This document shows positions 1 to 11,413 of a DNA stretch of 64,000 bases, one piece after another. The notes beneath the pieces were generated by a model. The model saw nothing but the letters and a program-made list of their open reading frames with translations, was not told the DNA's origin and ran no database searches. The position numbers were made by a program, and so were the translations under genes. How positions within the stretch are numbered: position 1 is the first letter of the stretch; each line of letters opens with the position of its first letter. Source of the stretch: Hybos culiciformis. Taxonomy: Eukaryota > Arthropoda > Insecta > Diptera > Hybotidae. Where the stretch lies: NCBI GenBank assembly GCA_964007475.1, contig OZ023275.1:16595829-16659828 (forward strand), in the 5' to 3' direction.

Positions 1-42
1 AAACAGAGAAACAGAGAAATAGAGAAACAGAGAAACAGAGAA
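1..42. repeat. 8-bp microsatellite, AAACAGAG units
   Basis: Five units of AAACAGAG, one of them AAATAGAG, run from the first base of the window, so the array probably continues to the left of it. It has no coding content. Confidence 0.9.
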
Positions 43-1446
43 TTTTCATTTTTATTTATTAGATATATATAAACAAACAAACAAAAAAAATCCTAACAAA
101 AAATTGGACTGGGGTCTCAGAAAAATTTATTTATATAAATTCAATTAAAAAAGGATTCAAACAATAAAAGGTATATTGTTTTTCTTTCTTTCAGTCATTA
201 TCAATAAAAATATATATAAAATTAAGAAGCTACTTATTTACGAAAAAAAAGAAATAAGATTTATACCAATTTCCTTTGATTCTATTCTGACTAAAATAAT
301 GTGAACTAAGTTCCTTTTGTAAAGTATCTTTTTCTTGTTCGGGATTTAATTTTTCCAGAGTACAAAAAAAAAATTCCATTCAAATGAATAGGAATAAAAA
401 TAAGATTTTTCGAACTATAAGCAATATTACTATTTTTTTTTAATCTCTAAGTGTTTCTTTAATTATAGTTTCATGTTGGATATATTGTTATTTTAATCTC
501 AAAATGTTGAAAGATGAAAGTAAACTAATGAAAATATAAATTAAAGATGACAGTAGAGTTTTCATATCCATTTACACAGGTGATTTGAACTGTACAATCA
601 CAAATAGTTTCGAATGCTGATGAAATTCCTATATTGAAGCTATACCATCTTAATACTTGAAAATTATAAATACAAATTAACAGCTGTAATAATATAATTT
701 AGAAGTAACAAAGTATGAAGTTATAAATATACTAATACTAAATTTTAATAAAAAAAAATCAACAAAATTATTATCTAGGCATGTATACTAATTTCATAAA
801 ATTCATATCCTTAAATTAAAAACATCGCATATAAAATTTCATTAAACATACTCTAAAAATTTTGTTAAATTTTAATTTTATTAACAAAAAAATAAAAATA
901 TTTCAAATTTTATGAAAGTCACATAAAATGTCGCTTCAAGGTATATAATTCAATAAAACAAAACATGTATATACGTAACTTTTATTAAATAAACGAACCA
1001 TAATCATTATTTTATTTTTCGTACCCAAGAATCCTTATTCCCATAGGTAAATTTATGGATTCAATTTATTGTTAAATATACATATGAACGTAATGTATAT
1101 TTACATCCTGAGGAAATATTAAAATGAAGCATTAAAAAATCAATTTAAAAAACTTAACAAATATTTCACCTAAATAATTTCCAATATAATAATAAAAATT
1201 ATTATCTACTTGAAGTATGTAAATGATATGAAAATTTTGGGTGAAATTGAAGTTCAAATATTTTTATTGAATTCAATATAGAAAAATTATTGAAAATTTT
1301 CAAGTAGTTAATATGACAATTCAATTCACACAACAAATGGTAAAGTTGTAATTAATCAATTCATAATACAGGATTGTATGAATTATAAATCTATAATCGA
1401 GATTATATTTAACAGCGTTCTCATTAAGTCTGCTTAAAGTGTATAG
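43..1446. other. AT-rich stretch, no gene seen
   Basis: All frames are broken by frequent stops. I see no tRNA, TIR element or exon-like island here. Confidence 0.6.
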
Positions 1447-1520
1447 CTTTTGAGAAACTAAGTGGCATTAAAAAACGTTCTCACTTTTGAGAAACTAAGT
1501 GGCATTAAAAAACGTTCTCA
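1447..1520. repeat. 37-bp tandem duplication, two copies
   Basis: The block starting CTTTTGAGAAACTAAGTGGC occurs at 1447-1483 and again, identical, at 1484-1520. The two copies abut directly, which suggests a recent local duplication rather than a transposon. Confidence 0.92.
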
Positions 1521-3603
1521 CTTCATGACCAAGCTTTGTATTTTTAAGAAATTCAATCGAAAAAGAAATTTCATTATTAAGTACGAACCAAAATATTTTT
1601 GTGTTATTAACAAAAAGAAAAAATCAACGATATTCTAGTGAGAAATCAAAGTTTGTATACATGTTAATTTTCCCTAATAAAAACATGTATAGATATTTTA
1701 ATTAATTCAATGAAACATTAAATTCTTATTAAATATTTTAATAAAATATCGTTTCTTTTTTGAATTAAATAACAATTAAGAGGACAATTTTTTCGGATAC
1801 ATTTAACAATTTTTACTTAATTATTTGTTAAAATGTTTGACATATATTTCTGAATTATATCAATCCAGAATCAGAAACTACATTTGAATAATTTAGCTAC
1901 ATTATTAGAAAAATTAAATATAATGTTACTAAGAATAATGCTATATATTATATAAATTATCAAAATAACTGACAAAATCAATTTTATTAATCAATATTAA
2001 TAATAATCTATAAGAAGGATGCCATACACAAAACCCTCGTAATTTGTACATGAAACCCTTGATTCGATATTACAAACATATTTCACAATTTATTCGCATT
2101 ACAGCAGGGATTTTCAAAAAAAAAATTCTTATATAAAAGAAAATTCAATTAAGGAAAATTCAATTAGATTTGAATCCATTATCACTGTGTGTTGCATACA
2201 TAAAAATTTGTTCAGTAAATTCCAAGTTGTTTTGGGACTAATTTTTGTAAAATAAATACCTACAATATATCTATATAAAAAAGTTAATATTCACATAATA
2301 GACAAATTCTTTTGACTTACCAATTTATATCAAATTATTTTAGAAACTCTTTTTTATCTAAGATTGTCAAGATTGTATTATAATATTTTATGAGTGAGTA
2401 GGTGTATGGGAATTCCAATTTATGATTATCTGACAAGCAAAACTATTACTTTAGGATTAATCTATTATTCGATTTGGTCTGAAATTTCAAAATTTGTATT
2501 TCATCAAAGCAGCTCGATAGTTATCGTTATACCAATAGGCTTTTGCGCAGGAGGTCTGAGTATTTCAATTTTTTTATTTAGTACGCAGCATAAATAATAC
2601 GTGTTTACTATTCTTTATAATTCACATATAATTGACATTAAAAATTTAAAAAAATCCGATTCTAACACTATTGTAAAAGTAATTTATTTATGGTATCAGA
2701 AAGACTGTGTTAGTAACTCATATCGAAATGGATCCCAAAATTGAGATGACAAAATCGTTAAACAGGTCTTCTTTTTTTAATTCGCCAAAAATTATCCTTA
2801 AATAAACTGTACGTTAATATTTTTAAATTAATTATAATTTAAACTAAATAAAATGAAATATTTCAATAAACAATTTTTTAATAAAAAAATTTTTGCAAAT
2901 TATACTACATTAAAAATTCATAAGATATTCAAAATTAATAATAATAAATTTCAATGAAATTTATTATTTTTCAATACATTATTAATATACCAAAAAAGCC
3001 CTTCTAATCCTCTTCAATGAATTAATGAATATTCTATTATAAAGGTTAGATATTTATTTTATTTAAATAATGTCCTTAAATCTTATATTATATTTGATTC
3101 GTAGAAAAAAAAATAATTCTTGAAGTCGAATTAAAAATTTTAATACAAATTATTCAATGCTTAAGTATCTGCAAAATTTGTGCTGAAATGAAAATACTAA
3201 GTCAACAGAATATAAAAATATGTATAGTTATTCCATTTACTTATTAAAATCTTCAGGGTAAAAAGTGAAAAAATTAATCTTTAACAGATTTAAAAAAATA
3301 TTAAAAAACAAAATAAAAAATAAATAATTAAATAGTTTTTTTTTTGAATTTCTTAACAGCTTCATAGCAAATAATAAATTAATAAGTATTGGAGAATCTA
3401 TTTTAACAAATAAAAAATTATCCAAGCATAAAAATAAAATTTCCGAATATAAACAAGCAAAAAATTTTCATTTCTTTACACATTATGTACGATGGGATTA
3501 ATAATTTTTTTTTGCAAATATAAAATATAGATCATTCAAACAGAACTACATTATTTCAATGTTTCAGAATAATTTTGCACATTATTTAATTCAATAATTC
3601 AAA
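1521..3603. other. AT-rich stretch, no gene seen
   Basis: Only short open frames are present. The longest, 2394-2597 plus, is 67 codons of unrecognised sequence with no splice or homology support. No repeat element is recognised. Confidence 0.55.
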
Positions 3604-3612
3604 GTGAAAAAT
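3604..3612. repeat. Left target-site duplication (9 bp) of the foldback element
   Basis: GTGAAAAAT directly precedes the left inverted terminus. The same nine bases directly follow the right terminus at 4561-4569. Confidence 0.85.
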
Positions 3613-3647
3613 GGCTCCATGAATTTTGACCGCATGAATTATGACCG

Positions 3648-3900
3648 CGACTGGCGGTCAAAATTCATTTTCAAAATGAATTTTGACCGCGCCTCAATTT
3701 AGAAAACAAATGAATTTTGACCGCTACAAAATGTGCGGACAAAATTCATTTTTAAAATGAATTTTGGCCGCAACTCAATTTAGTAAAAAAATGAATTTTG
3801 ACCGCGGCAAAATGTGCGGACAAAATTCATTTTCAAAATGAATTTTGGCCGCGACTCTATTTAGAAAAAAAATGAATTTTGACCGCGACAAAATTTGCGG
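3648..3900. repeat. Left subterminal array of about 80-bp units in the foldback element
   Basis: The GTGCGG landmark recurs at 3734 and 3814, and a TTGCGG variant follows near 3895, giving periods of 80 and about 81. A divergent unit precedes them. Each unit joins TGAATTTTGACCGC to a palindrome of AAAATTCATTTT and its complement. Orientation is the same as in the right array. Confidence 0.85.
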
Positions 3901-4065
3901 CTGTATTATGCAGAAATAGTTTCATCAAAAATATTACTTAACAAATATTGAAAATAAATATACATTTTGTACCGCATCCTTTTGGAAAAGGCCTAAAATC
4001 ATTTTTAAAACGACACTATTTATCGTATGTGAGTAAAAAAGATAAAATATTTGTGGGTTAGACAC

Positions 4066-4140
4066 AAAGGGAAGGGGGGCAGCAGGGCGGCGGGCGAGCG
4101 GTTGGTCAGTGGGATTTGCGGCTGGCGCCCTTGCCCTTTT
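4066..4140. other. GC-rich segment in the core of the foldback element
   Basis: About 75 bp rich in G and C, including GGGGGG and GGCGGCGGGCGAGCGG, sits inside an otherwise AT-rich core. No protein frame or RNA gene is recognised. It may be a captured fragment or a remnant of the autonomous parent element. Confidence 0.7.
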
Positions 4141-4244
4141 GCTTAGAACACAATATTTTATCGGAGGGTTGATTTCATTTTTCAAAATAAGTCATTTAAA
4201 ATGAATTGTATCTTCTCCATAACTTTTGTGCATAATACTCGCGT

Positions 4245-4525
4245 TCCCGGCAACAACTCAATTTAAAAAAAATGAATTTTGACCGCGGCAAAATGTGCGG
4301 ACAAAATTCATTTTCAAAATGAATTTTGGCCGTGACTCAATTTATAAAAAAATGAATTTTGACCGCGAGAAAATGTGCGGGCAAAATTCATTTTCAAAAT
4401 GAATTTTGACCGCGACTCAATTTATAAATAAAATGAATTTTGACCGCGCGGTCAAAAGACATTTTGTTGCGCGGACAAAATTCATTTTAAAAATGAATTT
4501 TGCCCGCCCATACAAACTTTTTCCG
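4245..4525. repeat. Right subterminal array of about 80-bp units in the foldback element
   Basis: GTGCGG landmarks fall at 4295 and 4375, a period of 80. A degenerate unit near 4469 carries an extra GACCGCGCGGTC palindrome. The units are head-to-tail with those of the left array, so the arrays are direct repeats enclosed by inverted ends. Confidence 0.83.
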
Positions 4526-4560
4526 CGGTCATAATTCATGCGGTCATAATTCAGTGCCCC

Positions 4561-4569
4561 GTGAAAAAT
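4561..4569. repeat. Right target-site duplication (9 bp) of the foldback element
   Basis: GTGAAAAAT directly follows the right terminus CAGTGCCCC and matches 3604-3612 exactly. Confidence 0.85.
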
Positions 4570-5290
4570 CTTAATATTTTATAGCGAACCCACCGAAAAA
4601 ACATTACTATTCTGTGGAAGGTATAATAAAATAAGGATACAATTTTGAAGAAACAAATATTTATCAAATTGAAAATTCTAAATGTTTGTGCTTTAAACAT
4701 TTTACATGGTCAACGGGTATTTAACATAAACACTTTAACTAAAAACGTCTGACAATGTTAAATAATATAAAAAGGATAAATTATAACGATTACCACTCCA
4801 ATTGAAGCTATTCCCTGTAGATAAATTTGTGCTTTTTTACCAAACTAAAAATTATAATCAGTAGACAAATATTTAAATTTATTTTTCAATCTAAAGAAAA
4901 AATTGCGCAGGAAATAATTTCATTGAAAAATTTAGTTTTTACTTGCGGATTTTTCTTTGTTAAATATTTTGCACTTTTTTTTACTTTCTAACACTGTGTA
5001 AATGAAAATTTTTATTTTTTAACTTTTATTAAATTATGTAAACGAGAACTCAAATATTAAAAAATTAGAAATCAATGTGAAATTATAAATAACATTTTTT
5101 TTCCTTTTTTAATTCTTAGTCAACAAAAATTACAATAATTTTTTGGTATTTGATATTAGAAAATTTGGATTATTTTAAATTTACCAGCTTTTATGTTCTT
5201 TTATCAAATATATAAGTTTGGGTTTTGATATCTTACAGTTTAAATAAAAATACCTAGTTTTTTTACTAAATTAAGATCGCACAATCTGTA

Positions 5291-5334
5291 TACAATTATA
5301 ATCTATAATTTATACAATTATAATCTATAATTTA
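5291..5334. repeat. 22-bp tandem duplication
   Basis: Two identical units beginning TACAATTATAATCTATAATT lie at 5291-5312 and 5313-5334. They run directly into the hairpin at 5331-5363. Confidence 0.9.
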
Positions 5335-5363
5335 CATTTATATAGATTCTATATAAATGTAAA
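5331..5363. repeat. Perfect 15-bp-arm inverted repeat (hairpin)
   Basis: TTTACATTTATATAG is followed by a 3-base loop and its exact complement. It is AT-rich and could extrude as a cruciform. No Rho-type terminator or regulatory role is implied in a eukaryotic context. Confidence 0.85.
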
Positions 5364-7363
5364 TGGTTTTAAAGCTGAAGTTAGAAATCGTAATCTAAGT
5401 TACAATTAATTTTTCCCAAAATAAAATTTATTTACAAAGGTAAAGATGAAACACAAACAAACTGAAACAAGTATTTTTTAATTTTTTTAAGTTTAATATG
5501 TATAACATAAATATATACGTATGTAAATTAACTCAAAATTATTAAAAAATTATATCACCAACACAAGTATCTTATTATATGCAAAATATTTAATTACCTG
5601 AAACTAAAACGCTTTTAAAATTCTCTTTTAAATTTGAAAAAAAAAAGTAAATGCTGATTGTTTTTAAAAAAAACTAATTTTCTTTTTAATAATTTTAAAA
5701 TCATTAAAAACGGAAGCTTGTTCTGTAAAAAAAAAATGCATAAAGTTATGGTTTATGAAAAACAAAAAATTACAATGTCGTTTGGCATACAAAAACGGCA
5801 TCAACTTATTTTCATTAATTTTTCCATTTAAGTTTTCTTTTTCGAATATACCATAAAAGTGATGCTATATTAGTTCGTGAAAAAGACAAATTCATAAAAA
5901 TTCTGACATTATTTTATATTTTTTAAGATAAGAAAAACTTTTAATAATGCATAGCATAGTATGATTAAATTTTGTTTTAAACACCAATGATTATTATTTT
6001 ATTCAAATATTTCAATTTTAAGTGGCAATGTTTACTACCAAATAGTTTTGCTTGAAAAATACCTTGTCAAGAAAAAAAAAACTTTTTTTATGTCTACATT
6101 TTTTAATCTTTTATCTACAATCTGCATAAATTTTTAATTTTCTTATCAGAATCCGGCTCTTATAAACTGAATAATAAATCTTATATAACAAAAAAATTGA
6201 TAAGAGATAAGACAAGATGTTTGTTGAATTACGTTAAACTTCAAGTTTGTTTCTTATTACTAGTTTCTACGAAATATATATAATCAACATAAAATCTCAT
6301 TATCATAATATCACAAAATGCTGATTGGCACTGTTGTGCTGTGTAAGGCTATATTTATATATTATTTCATAAAAGTTTTCCGTTTCTAAATTTCCTTCAA
6401 ATCATGATTTTTTTTTGAAGAAAAACCATCTGAAAATGCAACTGAATGTATAATAACTACAGAATAACTACAGAAAGATTTTTATTGAATGAAATTAAGA
6501 AGAAAAAATTACTTAAAATGTAAACACAAAGAAACTCAAAGATTATTTAACTAGATCGCTTCTGCGACATATACATAATGTATATTATCTGTTTTTGTAA
6601 TATATTCATATTATATATTCTATATTTTAATATTGCTCATTATTTTTATAAAAAAAATTATGTATTGATAAAATGAGCATTATTTCTACACTTTGTAATG
6701 TAAGTTGAGGGTCTAATAATTTCAATCATTATTAAGATTGAAAAATATTTAACAAAATTATCTTTGATAATATTTATCAACATAAATACGCATATATTTT
6801 CGGATTTTAACATGATATTGTTTTAATTGTAAAAACAAATTAATAAGCACAAAATATTAAACATTGCAGAAATAATGTAATCAACTTAATATGGTTTATA
6901 AATTCACGGAATTTTTTTTTTGTAATTTTACGTTAAGACGGTATAAAACAAATCAAAAACGAAATCACTGTTGTGTTTCCGAAAGGAAATTGCTCTTTTA
7001 TGTGTGGTTGCGTTCACTTAAAATACTTATATATAATTTTTTCTGAATTTTATATTTGCAAATTAATATTGTGTATTACATATTATATATATATAATTAT
7101 ATCATTTTAATTTTCAATTTACTAATAGAAATATAATCTTAAAAAGTTCCTTTATCTATTTGATATCAAAAAAGTTCTTAATCGTATGCTTTTTGAGGAA
7201 AACTATAGTTATATTAAATATTTATAAATTAAACAGAAGAAAGCTTTAATTTTAAAAAAGTCTGTGAAAAATTCCTTTCCATTTTAATTTTTTTTTTTTT
7301 TTTTTCAAATCTTAAAAATTGATTTCATTATGAAATAAAATTTTACTTTCTGGTCAATTTCAC

Positions 7364-7406
7364 AATTATGTGCACGTGATCTAGTGTACATAATTATGAA
7401 CACGTG
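7364..7406. repeat. Imperfect palindrome with two CACGTG E-boxes
   Basis: AATTATGTGCAC at 7364-7375 pairs with 7384-7395 with one mismatch. CACGTG occurs at 7373-7378 and again at 7401-7406. CACGTG is the core site of several bHLH factors, but no promoter or gene is visible nearby, so function is unproven. Confidence 0.55.
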
Positions 7407-8134
7407 ACGTATGAAAAGGTTGTTATTAATTCTAAAAGTTGTGAAAATTTTAAATATATGTATTAAAAATATATATGAAAATTGGGATTGAATATTTTAA
7501 TCAAGTATATTGGAAGGTTGCCAATTTATATTTTTGAAATATTTCTACTAGACACTTTAAAATTTAAAGTTTTATTATTATAAAGTTGAATATTTCATAA
7601 ATTTATAGTATTTTTTATTCTTTTATCATTCTAGAAATATAAAACGCTTATTAAAATTTAATAATTACAAAAAAAAGAGGAAAAAGAAATATTAAATTAT
7701 GAAAATTTTGGAAAGCGTTATATACATACTGTCAAACTTATTTGATGAGTTCTAATAATAATTTTGTAGATTTTTAATTTTAATATTATTTAACTTAAAT
7801 ATATAAGCTTACTTTTGTATTTTAAGCTAGTTTAGTTCTAAACACAATTTCCATTAATTTTTTTTCCCTAAAATCTACGTCGAAACTAGGCAGGTAATAT
7901 TGCTAATAAGCTTAACAAATAATTTTGAACATATTGAAAAATTGATTTAAATATTTTATTATATTTCCTAGTTACCAATAAATTTTTTTAATTAAGAGTA
8001 TTGTTATATTGGAATTTTTGTGCACACAATTCGAAAAACAAATAAATATAAATATCAATTCTCAGTTTGCATTTTGGATTATTCTGTGTTCATTAAAGAT
8101 GATTTAAATATAATATCGTGCTTCTGTTATAACT

Positions 8135-8611
8135 TCATATACGTCTCGAATCCTGTATAATTTTTAAATTTATCAGTACATCCTGTTTAATAGTCTTCTT
8201 CCTTTCCTTTTCACATTTTTTTATTTTAAATTTTTTTTTTTTTAGTTCTTTATGAATTTCATCCCTGTACACTGAGGTATCCCAATAATAAATTATTATA
8301 TTTATCGCATTAAAACAGAATGTAGTATAATATGTGTAAAACATGTAGAAGGGAATATAAAAAAAAAATATATTCAAAATTTCAAAATTTCTTATTTTAC
8401 ATAGAACTGAAGAGAAACCATTCAATATTTTCTCTATTATTACAAATACTATAAAATTTTCAAAGAAAATCGTTTCCATGAAAATTGGAAATTGACATGG
8501 ATATAATATTACCATCCAATAAGAGAAACTTTGGTTTACTAAAAACAAAACAAAACAAAAAAAACAATTTAAAAATATTCTGAAAATATTTTCAAAATGC
8601 AATGCAAACAA
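8135..8611 (-). other. Unrecognised 158-codon open reading frame, minus strand
   Basis: I do not recognise this frame. The first two thirds are very rich in Phe, Ile, Tyr and Cys, giving several hydrophobic, membrane-like stretches. The last third is basic (clusters such as KELKKKKFKIKKCEKERKK). The composition is what AT-rich DNA gives by chance, yet the length is unusual for this window. By a rough estimate assuming about 78% AT, a 158-codon stop-free run is expected well under once per 64 kb. No TATA box, splice sites or homologous neighbour can be tied to it. It could be a chance or de novo frame, a fragment of an unknown element, or a small real gene. Confidence 0.2.
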
Positions 8612-10647
8612 AAAATTCTTTTGAATCTCATCTTTTAAAAAATAATAAAAAGCATCATCTGTTTCTGGTTTTCTTTTAATTTTTTGGTGGCCTGTTGAAG
8701 CATTAAATGTTAAAATTAGTTTTAATAAAATGTTATTTTTATTCTTGAAATTCGCAATTAAAAATTTTTTTATTGCATTGATGATGTTTTTGGGTTATTC
8801 AAACATGTACTTTGTTTAATATTATATTATACAAAGTATGTATACAGCGATATAGTTCCAGTTTAGTTGTTGACAAGAGGCGAATTTAACCCTGAAACTT
8901 TTTTAATATTAATATACATACTTTAAAGTATAATTTTATTATTTTTTGTAATTTGCCAAGAAAAGATTTAAATTTAAATTCTTTTAATATTGATAGGTTG
9001 TTATGTAAGAATCGTTGTTATAATCAGATTATCAACTGCATTTTATTCTCTTGCGAGTAAACAGTGTACAATAACTAATGTATATTACAACCAAATTTAA
9101 GTAAAATATGTTACCAATGTTGTATTCCTAAAATTAATAAAAACTTCAATGCATTTGGAAATTTGCAAATCATATACATACACACACTTATTGAATTTAC
9201 TCATTAATTTTTATTGCAAACTTTTTAATTTGATTTCATTTCTGCATATGACGGAAATTTAATTAAATCTCTTGAACGTGCAAATTTTCTAATTTTAAGG
9301 AAAATTCTATTATATAAATTTTTAAAATATATTTAAAAATTTCATTTTTTATTTTTGTGTGCAAAACAGTGCTATATTTAGGATTTTACATATTAGATTT
9401 AAAAATTTCCTCTGTAAAATACAAATTTCGCTCTGATTTTTTTCAATGATTAAATGAAGTTGGCCTTTATTTGTGGTTATTTTGGTACCCAAATTAATAT
9501 ACCTATTGCTAAACACTCTAAAAGTTTTGTTCACATCAACTAAAATTAACTAGGTATATTTTCTATCAAAATAACAACATTTCATTTTTGTATATATATA
9601 TAATTTTTCATATATCATTTCTGGGTCTATCATGAAAAATATTTAAAAAAAAAAAAAATTTGAAAACCCAAAAAAAAAATTCAAACAAAATGTTGAACAC
9701 ATATGTTGTTCACGTCATTATCACGTTGCTTCTTTTACAAATAACAGCAAAATAAACTCTTATTATTAATTTAGAAAAGGATGGGTTCAAAAATAGAAAT
9801 TTAATTACTTTGGAAATAATTTAAACTTGAGAAAATAAAACAAAACTCGTCATTAAAATAATAATCATTTTCAATGGAAACATATAATGATAAATGATAC
9901 ATAAAGTATATCTTAATTTTCTTAAAGCTGTTTGTCGGCAAGATTGCGTTAGAGAAAAAATACAATTTTCCGAATATTAAAAGAATTTTATGATATGATA
10001 AACATCAAAACTGTGTTTATTTATCTATTTTTCTAACTCAGTGCTTACCTTCCACATTAGCCAAATTTATCGCAGCTCTACATTCCACTTCAACCTTAAC
10101 AGTTTTTGCGTATATTCTCCAACAAACATAGAAAAGGTTTAAGAAAAACCTCGGGAGAATAACAATTAATTATAGCTTATTTTAGGGAATATTTTAAAAC
10201 CCAAATTTTTATGTTTAGTACATACAACATTATGTTTTATCTCTTGATTTTTGGACTTTTCATTAAGAGATTAATATTTAAATGAATGCGACGAATATTG
10301 GCATCACTTACTTTAATACTTCGAAGTAAATCAAGTATAATTTCAAAATTAAAGTTGATTGACGCTGATTCCTCAATATATTGATGTAACTTAAGCACCC
10401 TCAAATGTTAAATTTTCAGTGTATCGTACGGTTTTTTGACACCTCCACAAGATTCTGGAAATAAAATATGTGGAAAAAAAATCTTAATTTGTAAAAAAAT
10501 CTCATCATTCAGAGAATTTTATTGTTTTATTGATTTTTTTTATTGGTTTTTCAATTTCATAACAAAAAACAATTTTCATTCTTTACGTTTACTAAATTTT
10601 TTAATAAAACTGAAAAATGTTCATTAACGTAAATTTAATTTCGAAAA
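8612..10647. other. AT-rich stretch, no gene seen
   Basis: Short frames only, with poly-A runs near 9645 and 9672. No inverted or tandem repeat of note was found. Confidence 0.55.
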
Positions 10648-10671
10648 AATAATAATAATAATAATAATAAT
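10648..10671. repeat. (AAT)n microsatellite, 8 units
   Basis: Eight uninterrupted AAT units follow a short A run. Confidence 0.93.
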
Positions 10672-11308
10672 GAAACAAGGCAAAATAAATCAACCCTTTT
10701 ATTTAGTAAATATTTATTTAAATTTAAAATTGAACATTAAAAATCCAAATTTTACATTAAAAATCCACATTTTATCTTTACTTTAAAAACCAAATTAAAT
10801 TTGTAGTTTTCATGATGCTTAATAAAGAAGTTGGAAAATGAAAACCTTACTTAAGTGAATCACTAAAATTGTTATTTAATAAATGTTTTCTATAATCTAA
10901 GATTAGGTAAACTTCACCTTTTATTACCCGCTTTTATTTATTGCTACAGAGAGATATAATTGCTGTAAGTATTCAATGTAACTTCAACACTAAAATTTTA
11001 TAATTTTATTTATGAATGCATATGTGTAATGTACAACATTATATATGTTTGGAACAAAATAAATAGTTAAAAAAAAGGAAAGATTTTAATCCTAATTGAT
11101 TTATAAAAAAAACGATAATTGGTTTTTGAATATAATTTCAAATAACAATTAACTAAGTGTCATCATCTCTCTTAAAATTATTTTCATTATTAATTTATTT
11201 TTTTATTGTTATTTTTGACAGATGGTAAAAAATGCCATAAAAAACTTTTTCTTCATAATATATATAACATCAAACTTTTTGATTTTAATGACTTTTCATT
11301 AAAGGACC
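10672..11308. other. AT-rich stretch, no gene seen
   Basis: Between the AAT run and the 13-bp array I see only AT-rich sequence and an ATTTTACATTAAAAATCCA doublet near 10735-10770. Confidence 0.5.
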
Positions 11309-11413
11309 ATGTTGCAGAAAAATGTTGCAGCAAAATGTTGCAGAAAAATGTTGCAGCAACATGTTGCAGAAAAATGTTGCAGCAACATGTGCAGCAACAT
11401 GATGCAGAACAAT
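11309..11413. repeat. Degenerate 13-bp tandem array, ATGTTGCAG units
   Basis: About eight units of roughly 13 bp alternate between AAAAATGTTGCAG and CAACATGTTGCAG. Where the second type joins the first it creates ATGTTGCAGCAACAT, a near-perfect palindrome. The array ends directly at the left terminus of the hAT-like element. The frame through it encodes Cys/Gln/Lys-rich repeats and is not a gene. Confidence 0.85.

Larger units (their letters stand above)
3613..4560. mobile_element. Foldback / MULE-like non-autonomous DNA transposon, 948 bp
   Basis: The two ends are inverted copies, about 32 of 37 positions matching by eye. The left end reads GGCTCCATGAATTTTGACC and the right end, complemented, GGGGCACTGAATTATGACC; both continue into GCATGAATTATGACCGCG. 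Inside each end lie direct tandem units of about 80 bp (3648-3900 and 4245-4525), each with a perfect hairpin of two 12-bp arms around one base. A 10-bp inverted pair, GTATTATGCA at 3903-3912 and its complement at 4229-4238, bounds a core of about 316 bp. No transposase is encoded, so the element would need one supplied in trans. A 9-bp TSD with repeat-filled termini is known for Drosophila FB and Mutator-like elements; the superfamily call is inferred from these traits. Merlin-type elements (8-9 bp TSD) are the alternative. Confidence 0.82.
4570..8134. other. AT-rich stretch, no gene; small repeats only
   Basis: Apart from the 22-bp duplication and hairpin near 5291-5363, a poly-T run near 7290 and a palindrome at 7364-7395, I see only AT-rich sequence with frequent stops. 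Confidence 0.6.

Noticed and set aside
2394..2597. 67-codon plus-strand frame with varied amino acids
   Set aside because: Less low-complexity than most, but there is no motif, splice signal or context, and this length is expected by chance in 64 kb.
3934..4185. 83-codon minus-strand frame in the foldback core
   Set aside because: It lies inside a non-autonomous repeat and its Ala/Pro-rich part simply translates the GC-rich patch; no protein family recognised.
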